Assembly: GCA_006384855.1 (NCBI GenBank)
Contig: VCJN01003322.1
Coordinates: forward strand, 1 to 64,000
Length of the DNA: 64,000 bases
DNA from: Tetraselmis striata
Lineage: Eukaryota > Chlorophyta > Chlorodendrophyceae > Chlorodendrales > Chlorodendraceae
Reading direction: 5' to 3'
Shown: positions 36,046 to 47,300 of the stretch, in pieces
Layout: each line of letters begins with the position of its first letter
Position numbering within the stretch: position 1 is the first letter of the stretch
Program-made: the position numbers and the translations under genes
Notes under the pieces: model-generated
Told to the model about the DNA's origin: nothing
What the model saw: the letters and a program-made list of their open reading frames with translations, nothing else
The model's database searches: none

Positions 36046-37259
36046 CACGGTGGCGAGCGCGACGTCGTCACTACGACGGCACCAGCTGCAACGGCCAAAA
36101 CTTGTAGGCAGGTAGTTTCGGTTCCGCTACGAGCAGCGCGGAAGCGCTGCGTCGTCTGTGGGGATGGCAGCGGTAAATGACAATGGCGGCGGGCGACCGG
36201 GGGGCACCATGGCGGCGCGGGCGTGCGGGCATGGTTCTGCAACCGCGCGTGCAGTTGCGCGCGTTCCGGTTCCGACAATAATTACCAACTTCAATGCGGT
36301 GGACACACCCGCGTGCCGCAGAATATGGGTCCTGTAAATCTTGCGCCGCTGCAGGATTTACAATATCCTCATCCTCATCGGAAAATGTTTACCAACTTTA
36401 GTCTTAGATGCGACGAGTAGTATCCTTCACGACTGCTACGGGCGATGCTTCCTTGGCTTCGTCCATGCGCTCTGAGTAGGGGGCGGGCAGCATTGCAGTC
36501 TCATGGTTGGTGGCTGGGTTCTCCTTTGGGTTCCCCCGTTGATTATTTGTCATTGGTTCTCTTTATTTTGTGCATGGTAGCAGCAGCATCATATGTATCA
36601 ACATTACAATATATACATATAAAATATATATATGTATATTGCACGATTATTATTTGCGGAATATTGATTTGATAATTCTCCACAAAAGTCTGGCCCTAAA
36701 CATGTATGCATGGGAACGCATCACAACGATATAGGATACAGCCGTAATCACAAAAACTGCATTTCTCGCCCTGAACCTTCGCTTTGCATGACCTTGGTTG
36801 CAGTGAGCCCTTCAAAAAGCTTAAACGCCGCGCTAATGAACCGTTTTATGCTGCAATGTTGTGGCGCACGCCACCATGCATGCAGAGGTCCACCATAAGC
36901 GGAGATCCTGAGTGCGGCAGGCATGACGGCATCACCCCCACCTCCGTGTGGTGGGCTTTGGTAACCTCTAGGATCCGTACCCGGCGAGGTGTTGTAGGGG
37001 GCTGAGCGTGGTGGCCGGTTGTCACGGATCCTCGGATGTCGCGGCGACCGGAGAGCCCTCCGGGGTGCTTTTCCAATGATACTCGCAGTCCCGGTAGCGC
37101 ATGTTGGCGCCGCCGGGCAGCATGCACGCATGGGGGGTGTTGAGAATAAATAATGTACGATCCCGTCCAAGTGTTGGCCTCTCTGAGATGCGCTAACGGG
37201 TGGGGAGGGGAGTTGTACGCACGACTCAGTCGGCCGGGGGCAGCCTACTTGCGAGGGTT

Positions 37260-37745
37260 GTTTGGAAATCAAATCATGTCATATATTGTACCTCGGTGCG
37301 ACCCGCAACCGACCCTGCCAATGTTGTCGGGACTAGGGTAATGACGAGACGGCCGCCGCTGCTGTACCAGCGACGGCCGCTGAGGTTCCAAACCCGGAGT
37401 CGTACATGGGTAGTTACTGTTACCATGTGACGTCAAGCACGAGAGGTGGTAGAGCTGCCCCCCGGTGGGCAGCTGTAGCTTGTCGTGCTTGGTCCTTGTG
37501 ACGACGACGTTGCAGTAGGAGTCGTCGGAGATGCGCTGGAACGAGCCGCGCAGACGCCTCCCACTGCGACCACAACAAACTTTCATGCGGCACGGTTGGG
37601 GCGAGGGCGACGAGCCCTCTCATAACACATGCGCATACGAAACGGCATCCCCGTAGCGGACCAATTCCAAGGATACTTTCAAAAACCACAACGTGTAACA
37701 TCCGCCGATGCCACGACGCCCTGGTGTGAGGACACGCGGACCGGA
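37260..37745 (-). mobile_element. Fragment related to the body of SDR element 2
   Basis: The reverse complement of about 37260-37640 matches 29660-30000 closely, including the stretches cgacgtcgtcgtcacaagga-like and ggggggcagctctaccacct. Repeats A and B were not seen here. The fragment abuts the truncated transposon copy that starts near 37746. Confidence 0.7.
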
Positions 37746-40700
37746 TTAAAGTGTCTGTCATCAACGGGACGAAATAGGTACGTCATCAGTGGGACGAAAT
37801 CGTTTAGGGGATTGTCAATCTAATTGTTTGTGCAGAACCTTCGCAAATGCTTCGAGAGCTGGCATGCGCATCAGGATGCATATCGACGGGCTTTTTGGGA
37901 CTCACAGTCGCGCACGCAAGAAGTCTGAACAACTCCAACTTGAACTGGAGAAGATCGGCATCAAAGACAATATGAGCAATGAGTTCGCAAATTTGATCGA
38001 CCTCTGCTCGCGCCCCTCCGGTAAGTTGCCGTCATTGTAGAATTTGGGTTTTCTAGTTGCTCCTTTTCTGGTTTTGACTCAGTTGTTTTGCGTAGTGCCT
38101 TCGAGCCACTTGGGTTGCTTTCTAAGGCCTACCGGCTTGTGAAGCTTGGGGTACGAGGATGGAAGCCAGAGGTAAGCTCCAAGAGTTGGCCGCACACTAC
38201 GAGCGGGAAGTCTATAGACTCAGGCATCTCAATCACGATAGACCACTTTCTCCGAAGGAGCTCGGCGCAGTTTATGAAACCATTCGGAAGGCTATCCATG
38301 CAATTCTCGATGACGAGAAGTACGGCTTCGGCAATGACCGAGCTAACTTCCGAGTCGCCGACATGAATGTAAGTTGCGACCCACCATGTTCATTACCCCC
38401 CCCCCCCCCCCATCCAATAATATCATTCCTATCTGATTCTCGAAGCCGTGTTGCGACCCAAGATGCCGGCTTTGGCCCCAAGGCACCATGGCTTGAGGAG
38501 TCGTCTCTTTCAAAGCAGAGCGACGGCGCGGATCTTCCTATGGGGCGGATGTACTTGGTGGTTGGCTTGGTCTTCCAAGGCGAATACTTTGCGACCCCGA
38601 ACCTCTCCCACTTGGTACAAGACGTCAAGGATGCCGGCGACGATGACCCCATGGTTGTTACTCACACCAACTCGGAATGGCTGGCGAAGATTGAGACTTG
38701 GAGGTTTCGCGATCTCATGCGTCGGGCGAGCATCAAGCTCATGAATGCCATTGACACGCCCAAGGGCATGCAGTCAATCAATTGCTGACGCCGGACGAAC
38801 CTGCCGGGAAGTGGGGGAAATACCTCTCGGACCACATCATCGATTATGATGTGTTAGCTATTGTGTCCGATGAGCAAGCGGCCGCTCGCCTTGACGCACT
38901 CACCAGGTTACGAGCCAAGGTTGATGACCTCGGCCCAATTGGCTTCCCCCAAAAGTTCCAAGACTTGTTCAAAGGTTCTCATCGCTCCGGTCCTTTGATG
39001 TTCTTGCATACCCCTCCTGCCAGATCGGGGGGGCATGAAATCCGCCGACTGCCTCATCCCAGTACCGGTTCGAGAGCACATCGCGGCCACCAACACCAAC
39101 ATCAAGACTGAGGCGTACCGCATCAAGAATTAGATGCCGGACTTGGTGATCTCCTTCTTCACACACTTTGCGCTTCTCGCATGTGCTCCCGAGCTTCTCG
39201 CGATTTCCGCTCCAAGTTTTTTCTGAGGAGCTGTGGATATCGATAAAGGTAGTATAATATCGATCCCACAAATGATTTCTGAAATTTTTCATTGTGTGAG
39301 CTAATAACCCGAATCGGTTTTTAAAAACCTCGGGCCGAGGGAATCCCGGTGATGCCCAAAGGCGAAGAAGACATCTTATGCTAAAGATGACGCAGTCTAC
39401 CTCAACATGGAGCGTTTGCAAGACTTGCATCGTGGAAGGCGACTTCAAGGCTCCCGCGACAACAAAATCGTCGCGGAAGCCATGTCGGACCTTGGTGCCT
39501 CCAAGGCCACATTGTTCATTGCCGACGCGCTTTTCGGAGCTAACTCGCACACTACATGGGACTCGTAGGATGATACGTGGGGCACGGACGACTTCAACGA
39601 CGTTTTTACTTTCGCCAGGCAACATACCCCCCCCCCCCCCCCAAACCGTGGTGCTTAGATGGCTGTGCTTTCATTTACCTTATTTCCGATATTCCCCGCG
39701 CATGCAGTTGACTAGTATGACTGGATCTTCTGACGTCTACACCGCTCTCGATGGGCGCCATTTCTTCATTCACCTCTCGGACTAGCAGCTTGGATCCACA
39801 ATCACAGCCGTTCAAAAACAAGCGAAGGACCTTGTCTATCACGTCTTGACTTGGGCCGCCAAAGATTGCGGGATGAGGATGGGCAGTTCTCTGCGTCACT
39901 ACGTTGAGTATTCCCTCTACGCCAGGAAGCCCCCGCCCAGGTGAGCATCGAAGCCGGCAACACTTGTCCCGAGGATCCCCGAAGGTGAGATTTGATTCGT
40001 GGAAGGTAGCCGGCTTGTTTTAAGCATCACTGAGCCGGTTTTGCCTTTCCGGTTCTCCACGTCTATCATGCTCGGCCACTTCAAAGACACCGCTAAGCTG
40101 AAGGACGAGAACAGACAGACCGTGAACAAGTACCAAAAGCATGTCGCGCTCTTTTCCAAGCACTTGAAGATGGCGGCAACAGACGGGACAACCATCGTCG
40201 ACGTCACAGCCGGAACCGGGACTCACAACCGCGGTGCGTGAGGGTGCAACTCGGGCGAATGACATAAAAATGCGAGAGAACATAAAAATAACGCCTCACG
40301 CGGTTTGCCACGCCTTCAAGTCGCTGCGGCCTTTTGTGTGTAGTGGGACTGGATGCATCCTAGTTCCCACACATGAAGTTGAAGACGGTCTTCATCGACA
40401 ACCAAAAGACGCGAATCGCTTGTATGGAATCCAGGTTGAAGTCATGGTTCAAAGAGAAGCCATGGGACAAGACTCAGAGACTGCGTTCAGATGACTTCGA
40501 GAACTGGCCGGGTTTACCCCCGCCAATGACCGTTGCAAAGGAGGGGGACGAGCGTGCAGCGGCGGAGAAGAGGAGACTCGAGGCGGCAGAGCGCCGTGGG
40601 GATTATGTGGTCGATATGTACACTTTTCCTCAAATTAGCCGCTCATATGTGTTGTCCCATCTTTGACGCAGTTTCAGCCTCCGACGGTACACTATAATTG

Positions 40701-40974
40701 TAGCCATCACGTTTCCCTCGCCCTTATGTTTTGTCCCAGCTTCGACGGAGTTTCAGCCCTCAACGGCACAAACTGGTTGTAACCATCACTTTTCCTTCGC
40801 TCTTTCGATTTGTTCCCGCCGGCCTGCCTGGACGATATTCTTTTCCCGACTTGGCACACATGAGCCAACTTGCATTCAGGTCAGGTATCAATCCCACTGC
40901 TGACCCCAAATCCTAATTTAGATCTAACCACAGTGCACCGCGTGCCTCTGTGCAAAATAAGTTGCTTTATTGTT
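37746..40974 (+). mobile_element. Truncated, decayed second copy of the 12.5-kb transposon, inverted
   Basis: This segment is the mirror image of 40979 to about 44270 in the intact copy. It starts with remains of the 24-bp array in reverse orientation (gtcatcagtgggacgaaa, 37776-37800), runs through the last seven exons of the methyltransferase-like gene, and ends in a diverged terminal inverted repeat (40948-40974). Only ACAT (40975-40978) separates it from the intact copy. Confidence 0.85.
37836..40666 (+). pseudogene. Decayed copy of the transposon methyltransferase-like gene (exons 9-15)
   Basis: Same exon order as 44102-41318 in the intact copy, on the opposite strand. It is disabled by a frameshift near 38780, stops at about 39133 (KN-stop-MPDLV), 39567 (DS-stop) and 39783 (LSD-stop-QL), and a frame change at the motif-I site (AGTGT then HNRG). 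Two introns have gained C runs (38396-38411, 39627-39642) absent from the intact copy. Confidence 0.85.
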
Positions 40975-40978
40975 ACAT

Positions 40979-41005
40979 AACAGTAATGTAACCTATTTTG
41001 CCCCG
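40979..41005 (+). repeat. Left terminal inverted repeat
   Basis: 27 bp beginning AACAGTAATG; pairs with 53436-53462 at 25 of 27 positions. Preceded by ACAT. Confidence 0.85.
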
Positions 41006-41317
41006 AGGCACGCGGTGCATTGTGGTTAGGTCTAAATTAGGGTTTGGGGGCAGCAGTGGGATTGCAAGCTAATATGAATGCCGGTTGGTTCATTTTGTGC
41101 CAAGTCGGGGAAACCAATTCCGTCCAAGCAGGGACAAATCAAAAGAGTGAAGGAAACGGGATGGTTACACCTTTGCCATCGGGGGCTGAAACTCTGTCCA
41201 AACTGGGACAAAAAAGAGCGGGGGCCGTGATGGCTACAAGTAGTTTGTGCCGTCCGGGGCTGAAACTCTGTCAAAGCCGGGACAAAACATATGAGCGGCT
41301 AATTTTGCGGAATTGTA

Positions 41318-44300
41318 CTACATATCATCATCTTCGATCACATAATCCCCTCGGCGCTCTGCCGCCTCTTGCCTCTTCTTCGCTGCCGCAAGACGCTCTG
41401 AGAACTCCTCTGACACGGTCATTGGATGGGGTAGACCCGGCCACTTCTCGAAGTCACTTGGACGCAGTTGTTGAGTCTCGTCCCATGGCTTCTCTTTGAA
41501 CCATGAGGTCATCCTGGACTTCATCCCAGCGATTTGCGTCTTCTGGTTGTCAATGAGGATAATCTTCAAGTTCCTGTGTGTGAACGAGTAGGTATGATCC
41601 ATATGGTCCCACCACACGGAAAAGGCCGCAGCGACCTAGAAAAGGCGTGGCAAACCGCACATGGCGTTAGTTTTTTTATGCTGATCCATTAAGACACTCA
41701 CCCGGGTCGCACCCCTCACGCACCGCGGTTGTCCCGGTTCCGGCTGTGACGTCGACGATTGTTGTCCCGTCTGTTGCCGCCATCTTAAGGTGCTTGGCGA
41801 AGAGAGCGATAGGCTTTTGGTACTTGTTCACCGTCTGTCTGTTCTCGTCCTTCAATTTCGAACTGTCTTTGAAGTGACCCAATATGATGGATGTAGAGAA
41901 TCTGGAAAGGCACAACCGGCTTAGCGAGTAGAATATACAAGCCGGCTATTTTCCACGGATCAAATCTCACCTTCGGGGATCATCGAAACGGATGTTGTCA
42001 GCTATGATGCTTGGCGGGGGCTTCCTGACGTAGAGGTAGTACTCAGCGTCGTGACGCAGAGAGCTGCCCATCTTCATCCCGCAATCCTTGGCCCAAGTCA
42101 GGACGTGATAGATGAGGTCCTCAGCTTGTTTTTGAACGGCTGTGATTGCGGATCCAAGTTGCTGGTCCGAGAGGTGAATGAAGAAATGGCACCCATCGAG
42201 AGCAGTGTGGACGTCAGAAGATCCAGTCAGGATATTCAACTGCCTGCGCGGGGGTAAATCGGGAATGAGATAAATGAAAGCACAGTCATCTAGTACGCAC
42301 CGGGGTTGTGGGGGTTGTCTTGCCTGGCGAAAGCAAACACGTCGTTGAAGTCGTCCGTACCCCACGCAGCATCCTTCGAGTCCCATGTGTGCGAACCAGC
42401 TCCGAAAAGCGCGTCGGCAATGAAGACTGTTGCCTTTTTGGCACGAACTGCCGACATGGCGTCCGCGACGAATTGTTTTGTCGCGGGAGCCTTGAAGTTC
42501 CCCTCCACAATGCAAGTCTTGCAAAGCTCCGTGTTCAACCACACCTTGTCATCCTTGTCGACCCCTTCTCCCTTGGGCATCACCGGAAGTTCCTCGGCCT
42601 GTGTGTGTTAGAAAACAGATTCGGGTTAATAGCTCACAACGAAAATTCAGAAGAGCATTTGTGGTTGCACAAGATCTTAGTTACCTTCATCGATATCCAC
42701 AGCTCATTAGAAACATTCGGAGCGGAAGCCGCGATAAGCTCCGGCGCACATGCCAGAAGAGCAAACTCTGTGAAGAAGGAGATGACTAAGTCCGGCATCT
42801 GATTCTTGATGCGATACGCCTCACTCCTGATGGTGGTGTTGGTGGCCGCGATATGCTCTCGAACCGGTAGTGGTGTGAGACAATCGGCGGATTTCATGTC
42901 CCCCCATCTGGCAGGAGGGGTCAGCAAGACCATCAACGGACCGGAGCGATGAGCACCTTTGAACAAATCCTGGAACTTTCTGGGGAAGCCTGTTGGGCCG
43001 AGGTCATCAACATTGGCTCGGAACTTGGTGATGGCGTCAAGGCGAGCGGCCGCTTGCTCATCCGACACTTTGTCTTGCACATCCCAATCGATGATGTGGT
43101 CCGAGAGATATTTCCCCCAATTCCTGGCCGGTTCGTCCGGCGTCAGCAGTTGGATTGTCTCCCTGCCCTTGGCCGTGTCAATGACATTCATGAGCTTGAT
43201 GCTTGCTCGACGCAAGAGATCGCGAAACCTCCAGGTCTCAATCATCGCGAGCCACTCCGCGTTGGTGTGCGTAACAGCCATGGGGCCATTGTCGCCGGCA
43301 TGCTTTATGTCATCCACCAGCTCGTAGAGGCAAGGGGTCACACTGTGCTCGCCTTGGATGAGCAGTCCAACCACCAGGTACATCTGGCCCACAGGGAGAT
43401 CCGCGCTGTCGCTCTGCTTGGCAAGAGACGGCTCGTCTAGCCAGGGCGCATGGGGTCCAAAGCCGACATCCTGGGTCGAAAAACAAACTTCAGTACGGAG
43501 AAAGGAATGATAGTATTCCATGTGATAAAGACACTGGGGTCGGTCACAACTTACCTCCATGAGTGCGACTCGGAAGTGAGCTCTGTCTTTGCCGAAGCCG
43601 TACTTCTTATTATCGAGGATTGCATTGATAGGCTTCCGAATTGCTTCGTAAACCTTGCTCACTTCCTTCTGGGTGAGTTGCCTGCCGGAATTGAGGCGCT
43701 TGACTCGTTTGAGTTCTTGCTCGTAGTACACCAATAGGTCTCCGAGTTTGGTTGTGGCTTCGTCCCTTCCTCGAACCCCGAGGTCCACATGCCGGTAGGC
43801 TTCAGAAATCTGCTCAAGGGGCTCAAAAACACTGCGCAAATCATTTGTCAGAATCTAGCAGCATTAACAACACGATAAATTTTCATCATGTACGCAGCTC
43901 ACCGTTGTGGGCGCGAGCAGAGGTCAATCAAATTTGAGAACTCGCTGCTCTTCTCATCTTTGATGCCGATCTTCTCAAGTTCAACTTGAAGAACTTCAGA
44001 CTTCTTGAACTCCTTCACTACCCTGATTTGCGGAAGTGCCCTAAAGCCGGGGCGATTTGCATCCTGTTCTGCATACCAGCTCTCGAAACATCTGCGAAGG
44101 TTCTGCAGAAACAATTGCACCGATTTCAAAATTCCTAACGCTTGTACCTCGATGACAAACCGTTTCGTCCCGCTGATGACAGAACATTTCGTCCCGCTGA
44201 TGACAGAATGGTTCGTCCCACTGATGAGACCGTTTCGTCCCACTGATGACAGAACGTTTCGTCCCACTGATGACAGACCGTTTCGTCCCGCTGATCACAA

Positions 44301-47300
44301 ACCGTTTCGTCCCACTGATGACAGACCGTTTCATCCCACTGATGACAAACCCTTTCGTCCCACTGATGGCAAACCGTTTCGTCCCACTGATGACAGAACG
44401 TTTCGTCCCGCTGATGACCAACCGTTTCGTCCCGCTGATGACAAACCGTTTCGTCCCGCTGATGACAGAACGTTTCGTCCCACTGATGACAGACCGTTTC
44501 GTCCCACTGATGACAAACCGTTTCGTCCCGCTGATGACGAACCGTTTCGTCCCACTGTGACATATTTTTAACCCGCTAACGACAGAACGACTTTTGTCAC
44601 ACTTTACGCCTATTTGCTGCCACGGTTAGCTAAATAGTAATTTGGGAGAATGGGTCACTCACCAGGAGTTTGTGCATCGACGTGTCTCCCACGACGGTGT
44701 GACCCGCCTCGTTGAGCTTCATAGACATGTAGCGGCAGACTTCCGGCGAGAGGCCGATGTACATCTTAGTCGACGTGAGGTGGATGCCTTTGTTGGCGTT
44801 GTAGATTTCCGGGTAGTTTTCTTTCACCATGCGCTTCGCCTCCCGTCTGTGGCTGCCGTCGATGTTGGCTTGACGCGCGGCGTGGTAGCGAAGAAACTCG
44901 ACGATGACGTCGATCTCTGGCTTGTAGGAATTGGAATCCGCCAACCTCGGGTTCTCCCCGCCTTCGTGTGCTGCGACTAGCTCCTTGAAGTTGGCCATGG
45001 TCTGAGCGAGGGGCTCGTAATCCTCGGATAAAAACTCATGTTTAGGGACTACTGGAAAGGACACCGAGAAATTCTCGGCGGACAGGGAAGGATTTCTCTG
45101 AATAACAAATGCAAGAAATGGATGTCAGTAAGTTGCATTGTGTATTGATTTATATGTAACTACACATATCTGATCCGGATAGGTACAACAGGTCGCGATA
45201 GGCTTTTACCTTGTAGCTTTGCGCCACCATATTGCAGTCTTGCAGCTTTGGGGAACGGAATTCAAATTCCGGCGGCGGAGCGACGAACTTATCGGATATG
45301 AAGCTGAAAATGTAAGGCAGCCCCGTATCCTTGTTGACCACGAGGTTGACTCTGTCGGCGTATAACGTGTTGATGTCGCCACCGTGAGATGTCTTCACCT
45401 CTGGATCAGCAATCTCGACTCTGAGGTGGCCGTAAGAGATCCAGTCGACGGCACCGGTGTTGTGGAAGCCATTCAAGGCCGGCGGGACGGCCAACGTGTT
45501 GACGTATGGAAGCGCGTTCTTAAAATCCTTGTCAATGTTGGCCAAGTCATCGATGTCAATCTGACCCGACGCGAAACCTGTCAGCGCCTGCGCCAGCACA
45601 TTGCGCTCGACCAAAGTCCATGCGTAGTAAGACTGGAACCGCGGTTGGAAGGAGAGTGGCGGCTGGATCGCGTGGAGTAGCAACCTCTCAAAGCTGACAT
45701 CGATCCTGAACTCCTTGTGCACTGTCAAGCGATAAGGTTCAAGAGATATCTGCGGTAACAAGCACAAGAATATTAATACTTATTGAAACACGACATTGAC
45801 ACGAATTCAGACATCATATAAGCTTTACTCACCTCGTAGTTTCCGGCCGAGTCCAGCTCGACGTCCTTGATCTTTCCGATACACGCGAGAAGTGGCCCCT
45901 TCGGATCATCGAAAAAGTCCTTGCCAGTCAGCAGGCTCGCCTTGTGCAATTCGATGTACAAATAGATCTCGACCTCAGCACTTGCGTTCTTGAACCAGTG
46001 GATAGTCCAGCTCCTTGAGGTAAAGTCGCTGTAGGAGTCATCTTCTTGGGACCCGTCCCTCTCGTCAAAGAAGTCGTCGTAAGAGGCGACCGTCATCAGC
46101 TTTGTCTTCCTCTCGGGTCCGGGAGTGCCGGTGATGTCGAGAGCTTGCTTACGCTTCTCCGCCGCCCGTTGCCTCTGTTCTTCCTCTGTGCCGAAGACCT
46201 CTTCATCCGTGCACATACTGAGGAATTCAGGAACCCTTCTCGGAGCCTCGGCAACAGGGGCTCGAGAACAAGAGGCTCCAGAACCAGACGCTTGCCCGGT
46301 AGTCGGCGCTGGAGTCTCGAGCTCGGCCTCTGGCTCCGGGTCAAGCCGAGTGGGCTCGGGCTCCGGCTCGGGCTCCGGCTCGGGCTCCATCTGAGCGGGC
46401 TCAGTTTCAGGCTCATGCCGAGGCTCTGGCTCGGGCTCATTGTGCTCTGTTTCAGGCTCCGGCTCCGGCTCCGGCTCCGGCTCAGTGTGCTCTATTTCAG
46501 GCTCAGGCTCTGTTTCCGGTACTTGAGGCGGGCCTTTAGACAAAGAAGAGCCTTGATTCGGGGAACCTGTAAAGAATGAGTAGAGAGTACTCAACACACC
46601 TGCGGTGGGCGTCACGATTAACTACTGAACGGTATCGCCATACACCATCAAAGCCAAGCGTAATTTTTCTTACCTGGGGATCCCGATTTACCAGCTGCTT
46701 CCGACGCGGTTGCCTGCGCCAATTTACGACCTGTTGGAACGTCAGATAACTCATTGACGAGAAAGTAATCGAAGGGAGTGAGAAGGCAGGGATTGATACT
46801 TTCAGTCACAATTACCTGGAGTCACAATCGTCTCTGAAACCTTCTCTTTTCCCTTGGATTCCTTTGAAGCTTGAGTCGCTACTGGCTCATGTGCACGTCC
46901 TTTCGAACCTGTCAACACACATGATTTTAAACAATGTCAATGTGACACAGTGCACTCACAAAGGCAGGGATTGATACTTTCAGTCACAATTACCTGGAGT
47001 CACAATTGTCTCTGAAACCTTTTCTTTCCCCTTGGATTCCTTTGAAGCTTTAGTCGCTACTGGCACTTGTGCGCGTCCTTTCGAACCTGTCAACACACAT
47101 GATTTCAAACAATGTCAATATGACACAGTGCACACACAAAAATCATGTGATTGGAGAGGCAAGGACCTGATTGATAGTAAGCTTGCATGAGCTTTTCGTA
47201 ATCCATTAGCCTTCGCGCTGTCTGCATTTGAGCATCTGAGAGGACCTGACCGCTCTTGATTCGGTCCCTCAAAAGCAAGGCGGCCGATCTTTCTCCTTGC

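Larger units (their letters stand above)
35139..37259. other. Interval between mobile elements, no supported gene
   Basis: Contains a near-perfect 37-bp palindrome (35568-35604), a short ORF in good start context (35872-36045), an AT-rich TATATA stretch (36600-36640) and otherwise unremarkable sequence. Confidence 0.45.
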
